DNA from: Acanthochlamys bracteata | Lineage: Eukaryota > Streptophyta > Magnoliopsida > Pandanales > Velloziaceae | Reading direction: 5' to 3' | Assembly: GCA_019914995.1 (NCBI GenBank) | Contig: CM034128.1 | Location: forward strand, 4,776,501-4,840,500 | DNA: 64,000 nt | Shown: one piece after another, positions 1 through 12,800 of the stretch | Layout: each line of letters starts with the position of its first letter | Position numbering within the stretch: position 1 is the first letter of the stretch | The notes under the pieces: generated by a model | The model's database searches: none | What the model was told of the DNA's origin: nothing | The model's input: the letters and a program-made list of their open reading frames with translations, nothing else | Position numbers and translations under genes: made by a program

Positions 1-2520
1 ACCCGCGTTGTTGGCGAACGTGTGAGTTGCTGATCCGACATTCAAAAAAAACAAAAAATATTACTATCTATTATGTATCCGATAACAGCTCACTTTTTTA
101 AATAAATTAACTTCTAAATTTATATAAATATTTAAAACATAAAATTTTTTTTAGGTCAGACATAAAACTTCCTCAATTTAAACTCATTTTAAAAGAAATT
201 GATTTCTTAAATATTTTTAAAAAACCTTATTTCATTATGACTAATAAACGCTTTAATAATAAAAATTCAATTAAATCATACTAATCACTGTAATTGAGCT
301 GGTGCTTTGAAGATATATTTAGGAATCAGACTACTTGGATTTAAATCTGTATATCATTGTACACTGATGAAATGTCGGTTGCTACTGATAAAGACCAAGA
401 AATTACTGTGTATAGCTCTTCTCTACATTAATTAAAAAAAAATTATTAAAGATGATCATTAAAAATATGTATTTTCGAAATATGCAACAATTAGTATGTC
501 ATTAGCGTTTTGATTCAATGAACTAGATATATTAATTTTCAATGAACTAGATATATTAACTAGAAAATCAGTGTGATTAGTGTGGACAAATAAACTCTTA
601 GTTGGCATTTTGTTGGATAGACTTCACGATATTAAAAAACAATTAACCAACGCGTTTTAACAAACAAAAATCTTGTACTGTTCTTAAAAAAGCCAGTGCA
701 CGTGACGGTTTCACGACAAAACTAAGATGTCCACGTGAATACTGATCTAGAGAAAATTTTTAAGAAGAATTTCTAGTTAAGTGATGAATTAGCATTTTAG
801 CAAAAACTAGCATTACTGAGGAAAGCAGAAATCAAGCAATTGGAGCTTGCGATACAGCGGACCCACACTGGATTCGAGAATATATTGGGTCGGGTCAGGC
901 ACTGGAGAGCTGTCAGCATCTGCACCACAGAAAACCCGAAAGCTGTCATCAGACGAGTCAGGTTGGATATTTTTTGGGTGGCTGTTTTACGGATCGACAA
1001 CTCTTAACAGGTCTGTATCATATGAAACAACGAGACCCAACAAATATTTGGGTAGATTATGATACCTTATATGGCTTAAAACGACGGCAGAGTATTTTTC
1101 AAAATTTAAATTTTTTTAATTTTTAAAAATAATATATATAAATTTATTTTATAATATAAAATTTTTTGTATTTTAAATTTATAAAATACTGTGAAATTTT
1201 ATTAAAAAATATAAATTATTTATTTAGAATAATAAACATCTCAAAATCTTAGTCAACCTAAAGTTCGTTTGTCTAATTTCAAATTTAAAAGTTTCTGTCT
1301 TAAAATTACTTTATGGCTTAAAGGTAGAGTTTTGCCTTAACAAAGCATCTTTAAACTAAATTATATTTGAAGAAACTTTTACTTCATAGAATTATTTGAG
1401 AGCTAAATGTAAAAATAGATTTTGGTAAGCTTATAATTATAAGCGAATAAATATATAATTATTAAACATTTTTAGATAATAATTGATACATTATTATTTT
1501 CGAACTTTCTTCATATATTATTAATATTTACTGTCTAGAAAGAGCTATTCTGATTATCTGTTGAAATTTAGAAGATTGGGTGTCTCATTACCTTATTATT
1601 ATATGTTTTCTCGAGAGCTCGTTGCGTTGTTACTTTGCAAATCTGAATGAGATGGTTGCACATATTAAATGATTAATGGTATTATTATAATGAAAATAAG
1701 CTACATTTATCAAAGCCAAACAGATTTGGTTGTTGTATAAATTTTCTTATTGACTCAATTATGATTTCTATGGAATTATTGTTTTACATAATGGTAAATG
1801 AGATAGTTGGATACTTTATTATCTTGTTGCCTTTTGTTTTTAGGCATAGTCGCCTTCTAAAATGAGAGATTGGGTGCCGTAATAGTTAATAACATAATTA
1901 TTATGGAAATATAAACTACACTTATCTTAACCAAACGGTGGTTTTGCTAAATGCTTCCTTGTTGGCCCATAATAATTTTTGAAAAATTGTTATTTTTTAT
2001 AATGCTAAAATGAGATAGTTGGATGTCTTATTATTTTGAATGTTCATTAATAAAAATCTGAGAGCGTAAAATACTACAATCGTCATGCATAACATAAAAT
2101 TTTGAATTATCCTGATCATTACTTGTATTCATATGACTTATTTTGGCATCGTATATATAAAGTTTAGGGTTTAGAATTTAAGATTTAGAGCGGGCTCATA
2201 ATTGCTCAATGATGATGATTAGGAATAATGAGTTAAAACTCTAAACCCTATCTCTAAACTACAAGCCATATATGCTAACACTTTTGGAAGGAACTTAAAC
2301 TTGAAGACTTGGCTACTGAAGTTGGATCGGAAGATATTTTAGAGTAAGCAAATTAACTTTGTTTTCTAACTTATCACACATTAGAGTTTTCTTTCTTTAG
2401 TTGCTAACTAGTTACTGAAACATTCTTTTTATGATGCATGCAAGTTTCTTATTGGAGTAGGTAACAAGTATAGAGGCAAAGAAAATTTAAGTGGATTTGG
2501 ACTTTGATGAGTATAGAGCA
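1..2520. other. AT-rich intergenic DNA, no gene seen
   Basis: No open frame here looks like a real protein. A somewhat GC-richer patch lies near 840-1070, but its short frames resemble no family I know. Otherwise the stretch is AT-rich filler with a diverged internal duplication (listed separately). Confidence 0.6.
1669..2035. repeat. Diverged tandem duplication, about 210-bp period
   Basis: Two neighbouring stretches (about 1669-1835 and 1880-2035) share a series of matching words in the same order, including a 'ccaaac' block and 'aatgagatagttgga' near their ends. A partial third copy may lie near 1560-1610. Many differences suggest an old duplication; the source is unknown. Confidence 0.4.
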
Positions 2521-3170
2521 TAGGTTTTAAATTCAACCCGGACTGAAAATCAGCGACCCGGCACCGATTTCGAGCCGAGTTAACATAAAATCGAATTGCG
2601 CGATCAACCCGGTAAGATCTGAATCAACTCGGTCGAGTCCCAAGTTAACTCGATGATCCGGTTGGACAGATCGATCCGATTTTAGTATTTAAAAAAAAAA
2701 AGTAATAAAATAAAAAAGCACATTCATTAGCACTCTAAAATGTGCACTTTATTGGATATTTTTTGTTATTAGTTTATTTTCTCATCTTTTATATTTTACT
2801 AAAAAGTAATAAATAAATAAAATATAGTGTTGATAATATTATAGTATAGATAATTTATTTTTTGTAATGTATAAAACATAAAGATTTTATTATATGTTAA
2901 GCATTTTGGCTAATGTCTTAAGTACTCTAATTGAAAAAATATAAAAATATAATTTTAAAAATATATTCAATATTTTTTGTATACAATTATTTTTTTATTT
3001 TTTAATAATTACTATAAAAAATACTATATAATGCATATAATTATATTTATATATAATATTTATTTAAAAATTTAATTTGATCTAGTGGATCTATTCGGTG
3101 ATCCGTCTGATTAACCGGTGATCCGATAATTTTTTCGGATCGTACACCGGATTGGGTTTTAAAATTATGG
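2521..3170. mobile_element. Non-autonomous Mutator-like TIR element
   Basis: The two ends form imperfect inverted repeats built on ttttaaa...ccc...ccgg, and GC-rich subterminal arms with repeated gatccg/ccggt words surround an AT-rich core. The flanks carry near-matching 9-mers, tatagagca (2512-2520) and tatagagat (3171-3179). That is the target-site size typical of Mutator-like elements. No transposase frame is visible. The class rests on TSD length and TIR shape only. Confidence 0.5.
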
Positions 3171-3686
3171 TATAGAGATGCTTTTCGTTAAACTGATTTT
3201 CTATGAAAAGTTAATTTATTATTATTGGTATACAATTGATTGATGTTTCATGTATGCAAGTTACTTTACATATTTAAAAATGAGCTTGTTCAAATACACA
3301 TGCATATCCGTTTGTATTATATGATCAATTAATGTACACTTTTTATCAATTTCAAAAAAAGATTTTGACATTTTTCTTCTACTTTGTTTCATGAACATTT
3401 ATATGTACAAGTTCTTTAATTTTCACTAATATGTGGTCGAATTAATAATTAAAACTACACTAATATCACTCACCTTCATTTTTAAGCTAAATCATCCACA
3501 ATACCATTATTTCACTCATCGTCACATCTTGTTGGGCCAACGTTAAATCAATTGGGTCGTTATGCAGCCTAATTTAATACAACCGGCATCAATACCTTCT
3601 AGAACCTTTTCTTCCACGTAAGCTAACCTCTTTTAAACGCATGAAAAAAGCCCAACTAATATCTCTATCACTTGAACCCAAGTTAT

Positions 3687-4451
3687 TAGGGATGACAATA
3701 TATAATCCGACTCAAAAATACAATCTGAAATTGATCTATTTAATCAGAATTAGGGTTAGAAAATTTGACCCATATAAATATATGGATTGGGTTAGAATTG
3801 AACGAATTTGACCTGATTATTAAATGAGTCGATTCAAATTAACCCAAAATTGGCATACCAACTCGAAATATTATCTTTTGAAATAATAATTCTTGATTTT
3901 TTCTTACCGTATAATAAAATATTAATAATAAAAATAATCGATAATAGTTATTTACAAACTATTAAATTATATTATATTTATAATTAATTTTTTATTTTTA
4001 TACCTTAGTAAAATAGTGTAAGATGAAAATTACAATATTATCGAAAGTATTACTATGTAGATATTGTTAATGACGAATTTAGATTTCGTATAAAGATTTT
4101 TATAAAAATTTTGATAGATAGATATATTTATCAAAATTATTAATATGTATTTATAATCATAAATTTTAGCTGTTACCATATATTTTTAAAAAATAAAAAT
4201 AATATCTTTTTGGATATTTTAAATACCGATAAAGATATTAAGAAATACATATTTTATCGGACATAATTATATCTCGTCAGTAAAAATATCATACACTTCT
4301 ATTCAAATTGATCTTATAATTTTGTTGAAGCTTAAAAATATAAAATTAATATTTAATAATTTTAATTATTAAATAAATTAATTTGAATTTGATCTAATTA
4401 TTAAATAAATTGATTCGAAACTGATCAATAAATTTATATTGCCACCTCTGC
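3687..4451. mobile_element. TIR element, family also present near 60.2 kb
   Basis: The left end (gggatgacaatatata) and the reverse complement of the right end (agaggtggcaatataaat) match well. Possible 9-bp flanking repeats are aagttatta and acgttataa. The first 180 bases contain words such as 'atttgacc..tataaatata' and 'attattaaat' that recur in the same order from about 60236, so this is a dispersed family. The core is AT-rich with no coding frame. Confidence 0.45.
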
Positions 4452-4614
4452 ACGTTATAAAATCAATCCTTTGGATCATTTCACGTGTTGGCTAGAGTTC
4501 ATGTTACGCGTGTGGGCTTTTTTCCCGACAAGTTGGTACCGGAGCTTATAGAAACTCACACCAAAAAAAAGTTCGTTTTAAATAGCGCAATTTGTTTCAG
4601 TTCATCACATCACA

Positions 4615-5724
4615 ATGAACTCATCTTCAATCTGTCCGTTAGAGCAATTGTCTGAAGACCTCCTCCGACAGATACTGTCTCATCTGAATCTCTCCGACGC
4701 AATATCATGCGCCGTGGCTAGCCGTTCGCTCCGTGAAGCTCTGTACTCTTCTCCGCCACCACTGCTTCCTCCTCTCCGTCTTCTTGCCGTTAAACTTAAC
4801 GGCGGTTTCTGCATGCTCGATTTAACTCGCCGCCGTTGGTTACCACTCCGCTTGCCTTCTTCATTCGACAAGTTTGAGTTTACGTTATTAACCCTGGCGG
4901 CCGCCTCCAGCACGTTTCTTCTATTATGGATTGCAAACTACAAAGCTCGAAAGCCCAAACAACTTGTTCTTTACAATCCAATATCGAGGGCCCACTGTGT
5001 TCTACCTCCGCCGGGCTCACCCTGGCCGGACCAAACCACCGTAATTCCCGGCGACAGACGTAAAATTCTCGTGCTCACGGAGCTTGCAGTGTTCAGTTTT
5101 AATAATGAAACGAACAGGTGGAGTGAAACACCACACAATCTCCCTTCGACTCCGATCAGTTCAGTTGTGATCAGCACAAAAATCTACGCTCTATGTGGCG
5201 TTGGTTTTCCATGGATGAAGAAATGGAACCTGTTTTCAGCCTTGTTGCATGATCCGGAGAAGTGGGTCCCAGTTGATCAGCCAGAATGGGGCGACGTGGT
5301 TAACGTGCTACAGCAGCCAGGGCTGATCACCTCGGCGTCGCCAACGAAGATTTTGATGGCGGGAGGGTTGAAATCTTGCTTCGGAGGTTTCGACGAAAAG
5401 GTTTGTTCGGCAGTTATTGTGCTGAGGCTTGATTTGGAAAAGATGGAGTGGGATGAAGCAGGCAGGATGCCTCAAGAAATGTACAACTGTTTTTACGGCA
5501 CGGTGAAAGAAGACGAAGAATTGAAAGTGTTTGGAGAGGATGGGATGGTTTGGTTTTCAAGTAAGAGGGTGATAGGTAGAATGGCACTGTGGGAAGAAGA
5601 GAAGAAGGATGGCGGCGGTCGGTGGACGTGGACTGATGGCTTTTCCGGCAGGAGTGAGTTTGATAGTGGAGTTTGTTTTGAGGCTGGCTTGTCTGAGATT
5701 CCTACTAAGGTTTTTAGGCAGTGA
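4615..5724 (+). CDS. F-box protein, kelch/galactose-oxidase-like C-terminus
   Basis: A single-exon frame of 369 aa. Residues about 7-45 form an F-box (LEQLSEDLLRQILSHL, then a Ser/Ala-rich stretch ending SRSLREAL), the segment that binds SKP1 in SCF ubiquitin ligases. The rest resembles the beta-propeller substrate-binding region of plant F-box/kelch proteins: an ALCGVG strand near residue 192, KILMAGG near 245, and a C-terminal DLEKMEWDEAGRMPQEMY motif typical of plant members. The start is the first ATG after a leader with stops in frame. Codon use is GC-richer than the flanks, as expected for a real gene. The substrate cannot be told. No intron is needed. It probably acts in the nucleus or cytosol. 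Confidence 0.88.
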   Translation: MNSSSICPLEQLSEDLLRQILSHLNLSDAISCAVASRSLREALYSSPPPLLPPLRLLAVKLNGGFCMLDLTRRRWLPLRLPSSFDKFEFTLLTLAAASSTFLLLWIANYKARKPKQLVLYNPISRAHCVLPPPGSPWPDQTTVIPGDRRKILVLTELAVFSFNNETNRWSETPHNLPSTPISSVVISTKIYALCGVGFPWMKKWNLFSALLHDPEKWVPVDQPEWGDVVNVLQQPGLITSASPTKILMAGGLKSCFGGFDEKVCSAVIVLRLDLEKMEWDEAGRMPQEMYNCFYGTVKEDEELKVFGEDGMVWFSSKRVIGRMALWEEEKKDGGGRWTWTDGFSGRSEFDSGVCFEAGLSEIPTKVFRQ

Positions 5725-8403
5725 TTCTTTTTCTTTCTTTTGCACCTTGTATCTATTACTTTGTTATCAGTGTTAAAAAACTTCGTTTATTTTTGGATTT
5801 AATTGTTCTCTGTGGTTAAGAGAATGTTTTAAACGTACGGAAGTAAGCTTTCTAAGAAATGAAAAGTAAATTTTTTTAAAAGATGAGACAAAAGTGTGTG
5901 TTTATTTTTTATGTTTTAATTTTATTTAAAAAGAAATTAAAGTGAAAACAAAATTTAAAAATAAAAAGATAAATTTATAAATAAAATAGAAATGAAGTTA
6001 TTAGTTTAATGAATATATAAATTTTAAAATTTTTTAATTCTAGTAAGAATCTAATTTCAAATATTTAAAATACGTTTTAAATTAATCTTGATATGACAGC
6101 ACTTTGAAAGTGCTTACATTAAAAAGTTTTCTAAAATTTTTTTTAAATAAATTTAACTTTTTATGATGTATAGTTTTTGAAGTTAAAAAAATTATGAAAA
6201 AATTATTTACAAATAAAAATTAAAATGCAATTTTCATAAGTAATAATAATTAAATACTGGGAAATTATAATATGGTTAAGATAATGTTTAGGTAGAGGTT
6301 CCATATATAATTGGCTTTGTTTTGTGGCATTTGTATCTCTGACCGTTGCTACTTTTTGCCTAAATTCAGAAGGAGAATAATATATTCTGTTCCCGTGTGG
6401 ACGTTGCAGTGACTAATGACTTCTTTTTTGTTCAGTCTTCAGAATCTAATAAAGGTGTGTTCTTTTCGTCTACATAATTTATTTCCTTTTATTAGAAAAT
6501 GTTATTTCTAATTTATTTTTTTAAAAAAAATATTAAACTTATTTTTAACAATACTATTTATAGTAATTTATTATCTAACAATTCACATTTTCATAAATTA
6601 CTTCAAGTTCAATAGAAGAATTCTAAGAATATCTAGTGTTTATTGTTCAACTTTAGCCCATCACAAAGCGAACATGAATCTTTTTTATTGCAAGCAGTTC
6701 CACGGCAAATCGGCAATCAATAGTGATTTACTTTTTTAATGAGTTATGTGTAAGTGAGTTTTATACAATTAAATTTTTTTTAAAAAGTAAATTAGAAGTG
6801 AATTTATTTTTTATAATTAATTTAATCGAAATTGAGTTGAAACTGGAAATAAGAGTTTTAAAAAGTTAAAATTTGAATCAGATGTGAACTACTGGAAATT
6901 AAATATTGGTTAGAGAAATTTAAAATTTATATTTATGGCTGGAGTAAGTTTTTGAAATTTGCTTTGATCTCTTTAAAATTTGACAATATAGCTGTCGGTT
7001 CGTTGATCTGACAAATTAATTCAAAAATCGTCGATTCGAATAATTTTTAAAATCCACTTTCAGTTCGATTCTTACAAATATATTGCAAACATTCATTTCC
7101 GTTTGTGTCATTTTTATTTGATAATCTACACAAGTTTTGTAGTCAAACATATATTTTTTGTTTATTTATTTTGAATTTGTAAATTCTTCCAAAAAAAACT
7201 TGCTAGTCAATATGGTTTTTCTATGGAAAGTATTTATGAATAGAATATTTGAAAGTATATAAATTACTATAAAAGATCTATCGAGAAAAATAAAATATTT
7301 ATTAGAATAAAATAAAGCTGGAACGGTTAGCCATAAGTCGCTATTGCTTTATTAGTATTAAATATGTATGTCTTATGCACAGAATTTAGGAGTTCTTTTA
7401 AACTGAAATTTTTTTAAAAGATAATTTATTTTTATTCTTTTTTAAATAATAAAAATTTTTTACTATGTAAAATATTTATATACTTTTTAAAATTTTAAAT
7501 AAAATTTTTAATATTTATAAAAATATATTAGAAAACATTAATTAAAAAATTATTTTTAGAAATAAACAATACCAAACGCTTCCATAATCTATATAGAGAT
7601 TTGGAAGTGCTTATGAAATATAGCCTTTCTGAAATAAAAAAATATATTTTTTTTATTTTTTAAAACAAGCTCTGTCTTTTTTATTTTTAAAAGAATAATA
7701 AAAATATGTAATAAAAAAATCTCACTACGTAAAATTTTTTTATATTTTTTAAATTTTAAATAAATTCTCTAAATATTTATAAAATATGTATTAGAAAAAT
7801 GTGAAATTAAAAATTAAAAAAAAGCGTTTGGAAAATGCAATCCCAACTGGTGAATTCGGACGTGTTTGGCAAGGTATTTTTAAAAAATAATTTTTTAATT
7901 TTAATTTTAATTTTAATTTTTTAAATAATTTTTTATAAAATTTATTTTAAAAATTATAAAATATAAAAAAATTCTACATAATTGATCCACCACATTACAA
8001 ACTTTTTGGACTTGATGAGTGAATGCATATTAAATAGTTTGTTAGTGTAAACATTAAATCTTTTTTCTAAATTGCTTTTTCAAAAAACAATGTTTTCAGA
8101 AAGTAACACGCTTGTGCATACTAGACGAGATGCGTATTAGCACATTACGAGGATGCTTGCCATATCTTCTTACTTTATATACTTTTCAGATATTATTTTT
8201 TAATAATAATTTCTACAGCACTTTAGAAATATTTTTAGAAAATTTAAATTATAAGTGAATTGTAAATCCTAAAATTTATTTATAAGTGAATGCGTATAAT
8301 TTTTTTAAATCTAGGGTGAGAAATTTATTTTAAAAAAATCTTTTATTCTAAAAGATAAAATGTCTATCTAAAACGCCCATTAGTGTATTTGTGCTATCCT
8401 ACC
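5725..8403. other. 3' flank and AT-rich intergenic DNA with MITE debris
   Basis: The F-box transcript probably ends within the first 150 bases; no clear poly(A) signal was fixed. Beyond that the sequence is very AT-rich. Fragments with 'tttggaagtgc', 'accaaacgcttcc' and 'gtgtttggcaagg' near 7580, 7605 and 7860 look like ends of the small TIR elements seen elsewhere in the window, but complete borders could not be set. No gene is seen. Confidence 0.55.
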
Positions 8404-8839
8404 ATATGTGCAAATGTGGACGTGCTGGGCCGGTCAAATCCGGTCTGTTAGAGCCGAATGAATTGATCAGGCTGGGGTGACTTGGGTGCATTTTTTTGAC
8501 CCAATCCGATTCATTTTGTTTTTATTTTATATAATAAATAATTAATAAAATTTTAAAATATTTTTTTAAAAATATTATTAGAATAAAAGTAATTGATAAA
8601 TATTTTTTATTAGTTATAAGTTTTTTTATTATTAAAAAAATATTTTTTATTAGATATTGATCTAGTCTACTATTAATGTTGATCATATTATTGCACATAG
8701 TGGCCAGACGGGTGGGCCGGCAATGTATGTTGGTTTGGTCCGATTTTATCATTGTTTACGAGCCGAATAATCTAAATTCTCTAGTATTTGATCGGGCTAC
8801 AGATCGGCCTATTTAACACGGTCCGAATTTGCACCTATA
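8404..8839. mobile_element. Non-autonomous Mutator-like TIR element (436 bp)
   Basis: The left end reads atatgtgcaaatgtggacgt. The reverse complement of the right end reads tataggtgcaaattcggacc, giving a TIR of about 20 bp with few differences. Flanking 9-mers tatcctacc (8395-8403) and tatcctact (8840-8848) match at 8 of 9 positions, a good Mutator-type target duplication. Inside are GC-richer arms ('gggccgg', 'ccgattttat') and an AT-rich centre. The short open frame across the centre is not transposase. Confidence 0.65.
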
Positions 8840-11362
8840 TATCCTACTTCAAACTTGATGTTTAGTTGGTTTAGTGGGAAGTAACCAGCAATTTTGATCA
8901 AGGAATTTGTCAACAATGTAGAAACGGTTTAAGAGTGTTTGTGAAATAAATTTTTTTAAATAGAAGATACTTTTGTTCTATTTTTATAAACGAGTTATAC
9001 TGTTTTGATCTAAATTTTTTATAAACTTTTCTACATACAATTTTTCTATAATTTTTAAAAGTTTAAATAAATATTTTAGACTATTGTAAAAAGTTTATTA
9101 AAAAATATAAATTAAAAAATTCATAAAATTTTTTTGCAGAATGGAACACCTAATAGCTCCCGTAGTTTGTTGCGTACGACAAGATATTGATGATATGGAA
9201 ACTAGACCAGTTAACTCTGCCTTTTAGAGATGATTCAGGACCTTAATTCTTATATTCTTTTTAATTAGAAATGGATAACTTCAAAGAAATAAAGTATATT
9301 AATGATATTATTATTAATCCATTATTACTAGTATTTATCTTTATTTTCAATAATAAATACGATATAATAATATTAAACTGGTTTTTATTCTTTTATATAA
9401 TAAATATGGCAATCACATAAAATAGTTATATAAATCCTTTATACTATTATTTAACAGTTAATATAGTATTGTGTATCGTATTGTATCATGTTATATGAAA
9501 ACACATATTTCGCTCCCTATTTCCATTTAATCAAATACTAAAATTCATCTCAAATTCTGATTTTTTTTTTAATTCACTTTTCTAAAACTTACAAAAAATT
9601 AAAAACCCACTCGTCACACTTCCCGGATTTTCTTACAACTAAATAATGATCTTGCACGAGCCTCACCAAAACCCGCTAGACCCAAACTTTGTTGGACTTC
9701 ATTGGGCCGAGTAAGGCCCATCGAAAATATTGGCCAACTTACATCAGTGATGTATATTCCAAAGCTTTCCTTCTTGCTAGTTCCAAAGGGAATTGTTTAA
9801 TTCAAAAATAGTTTTTTTAATTTTTAATTATATATTTTTATAATTATTTAAAATGTAGAAAGTATAAATAAATTTTTTACGTAAAGAGATCTTTTGCTGC
9901 ATATTTTTATAAATTTATAGTAAAAAAATCTAATTTATTTTAAAAATTAATAAAAATATTTTTTACTAGAAAAATTTATTTTAAAAATACTTCCACGCAT
10001 CTTAATTTTTTGTTTTATATTTTAAATAATTTTTATAATATTTATAAAATTTATTTAAAATGTTAAAAATTTTAAAAAATTTATGATCGTAAGATTTTAT
10101 TATTACTACTTATTATTATTTTTAAAATAAGATAAAAATATTTTGTATTTTAAAAAATTATTTTTGATAAGTGCTTCCAAACACAGCTTTAGAATATTTA
10201 AAAATATTTAAGAATACTGAAAATAAAAATATTTTATCTTAAAAAATAAAAAAATTATACATATAAAATTTATATTATTTTTCACATTAGAAACTTTTTA
10301 AAATATATAAAAAAATTATTAAAAAGTAAAAAATTGAAATAAGATTTTAATAAATAGTAATGAGCACCTTTAATATGCCTTTCAACGTTGATGAATAAGT
10401 CATGGACCTTTTGTTCTTGTACCTATCTAGTTTTAACAAAGCATTCGTTCAACATCAAGTGTTTATAATAAACCCGAATGAATATCCATAAGAATGCCGT
10501 CATGAATCAGGCCGGAGATTCCGAGAATATCTTTTCATAGATACTGAATCCAAAAAAGTCAAACATTTACACTACACTGCATTATTAGTGAAACGAAGCA
10601 ATCATTAAAATTTCCCAAGTTAATCAAGAACCAATTACAGTTGCAGCCAAAACGGTTAACCTCAATCTAGAGTAATTTAACCCTCTATAAAACTACAAAT
10701 CTAAAAATGAATTATTGAATTTTGGGTGGTGATAAACAAACTGTAGGGTTACAGTAGACATGGTTTGTTTCAACTTCGGGCACGTTTCTGGGCTAAATTT
10801 TTTAATTTATTTTTTAATTTTTTATAATATTTTAAAATAATTTACAAATACATAAAATTTTATTTCTATTTTCTGAAAATAGAAAAATAATTTATTTAAA
10901 AATTTTAAAAATTTTTTATTTTAAAAAAACTTTTTAAAAATCCTTTCAAATATTTTCTTACACTAACATCAAGACTTTATTTTAATTTCTTACTTTCAAT
11001 TACTTTATTATAGTATTTTAATTTAAAATTCAAAAATAAAAATAATTATGTATTATAAATATGTTTATATGTAAATTTTTATTTGTTTTGATGTAAAAAA
11101 TTTAAAATTTTGCTAAGAATTTAAAACTTAATTTTTAATATTTTTTTATTTTAAGCACATCTTTTATCGTAGCCATCAACATAATAAACTTGTTTATAGC
11201 TTATGCGCATAAATTACTTATTTGTAAATGATATGAATAATTTTTACAAGATAAATTATTTGAAATTAAATTTAAAAAATATATAAAAACTTGTTCAGAA
11301 TTGTTTCTAGAGTTATTTACGGATAAATAATAAGCACTATGTCTGTCCGCTCGATCGATTCA
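8840..11362. other. AT-rich intergenic DNA, no gene seen
   Basis: Long runs of A/T words. Stretches ending in 'cttccaaacaca' (near 10175) and similar words suggest further decayed MITE copies. Nothing here supports a coding or RNA gene. Confidence 0.5.
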
Positions 11363-11625
11363 GGGGGCGTTTGTTTTAGCTTTTCTTCAATTATTTTTTT
11401 AATTTTTTATTTCATATTTTTTAATAATAAATATTTAAAAAATTTATTTAAAAATTTAAAAAGTATAAAAAAATTTTATTACTACATATTTTTATTATTT
11501 TTTAAAAATAAAAAAATAAAATTTATTTTTTTAAAGTAAAAAAATAAAATTTATTTTTAAAAAAGGATAAAAATATCTTTCGTTTTAAAAAATTTCTATT
11601 TTTTAATCAATCCCAAACGCACCCT
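11363..11625. mobile_element. MITE, hAT-like ends
   Basis: The left end gggggcgtttg and right end caaacgcaccc form inverted repeats around an AT-only core of about 240 bases. The g..cgtttg terminus is common in plant hAT-type MITEs. The target duplication is unclear. No coding capacity. Confidence 0.5.
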
Positions 11626-11664
11626 TAAAACATCAACTAAAAATACCGAAAATATTTAATAAAG

Positions 11665-11872
11665 GGCCCGTTTGGTTGGCTCAAAAAGTAAACTTTCTTA
11701 AAAAAATTATTTTAATATGTTTTAAAATTATAAGTATAATTATTTCATAACGTATATTTGTTTGTGATTTTTAAATTATTAGAAAATTATTATAAAAAAA
11801 AACACTTTAAAAGACTTTTTGTGAGCTTGACAAATCTCTAAGTACCTCTAAAAGCAATCCCTAACAAGCCGA
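11665..11872. mobile_element. Possible second small TIR element
   Basis: The left end ggcccgtttgg and the reverse complement of the right end ggcttgttagg agree at about 8 of 11 positions. It lies some 40 bases after the previous MITE. The borders are tentative. Confidence 0.3.
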
Positions 11873-12289
11873 TAAAATATCTATATCTAAAGATTCAATT
11901 TCATAACAGCTAACTTTGGAGACGTTTAAAATGAATGTGGATCAAGTTGATGACTATTTCTAACTTAATTAATTGGTTTTCTGATCTCAACTACTATCCA
12001 CTTGCTTTACTATAACTACATCATTCTTCCACTACAGGAAAGCGTTCATACAATTGTCCACAAAAGAGTAGTTAAAAATTTAGAATCTTGAACTCATCCG
12101 GAATTTAGAATCAGTTTAGTCATAGAACTGTTTCAGCGTTTAATAAAACTCTGCTGAAAAATATAAAACAGAAAAGAAAGACTTTGTAAAGTTTAATTGT
12201 TTAGCAGCATTATTGGAACCTTGCATCATGAATCAATCAGATAAGTGGCAATTCAAAGTTCCGCATTCTAAAGCGCTTGACATAACTTG

Positions 12290-12800
12290 CTAGACATTTA
12301 ATATTAAAATATGTACAATTTAGATATATATTAAAAAAATAAAATGCCAATCGTCAAGTAAGATAAATCATCATCGAAAAGTTGAAAAGTCAATGATTAA
12401 TAAACTTAAAATATCTTTAAAAAGGTAGAAGGTTAAGAAACTTGAGCCATTAATTGAAAAATGAAAGGCCAAAAATATTATATAATTAATTGAAATATGA
12501 AAGACCAATTATTTATAAGTTCAAGAGTTTTTTTAAGCACACTATATATATAGAAGAGAGACATTCGTACATATCAAAACAATAATCAACATTACAATCG
12601 ACATCAAATGCGAAAGATATAACTTATAAGAGGAAGTATTCCAATTAGAGTTTCCAAAAGTATAATATTAGAATTTATAGTTATTGTTAATTAGTGATTT
12701 TTTTGAGGCAAATTTATCTTCAATGAGATTCTTTTAGTGTTTACCAGTAAGTTTCTCGTGTTCTTATTTGTTTCGTTCTTTTTCAATTTCATATTGCTTT
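12290..12800 (+). repeat. 5' LTR of the copia fossil
   Basis: This stretch matches 16070-16555 in the same orientation over most of its length. Shared blocks include 'gatgatt'-type words, a tatatatata segment, 'agtattcca' and 'ttagtgattttttgag'. Edges are approximate because both copies are diverged. Confidence 0.55.

Noticed and set aside
2159-2270. Telomere-like words (gtttagggttt and ctctaaaccctat) in opposite orientations
   Set aside because: Only one or two partial units each; not a telomeric array, and short A/T-rich words of this kind arise often.
11339-11539. 66-codon frame rich in Phe/Lys/Ile
   Set aside because: It is the AT-rich core of a MITE read in frame; composition only.
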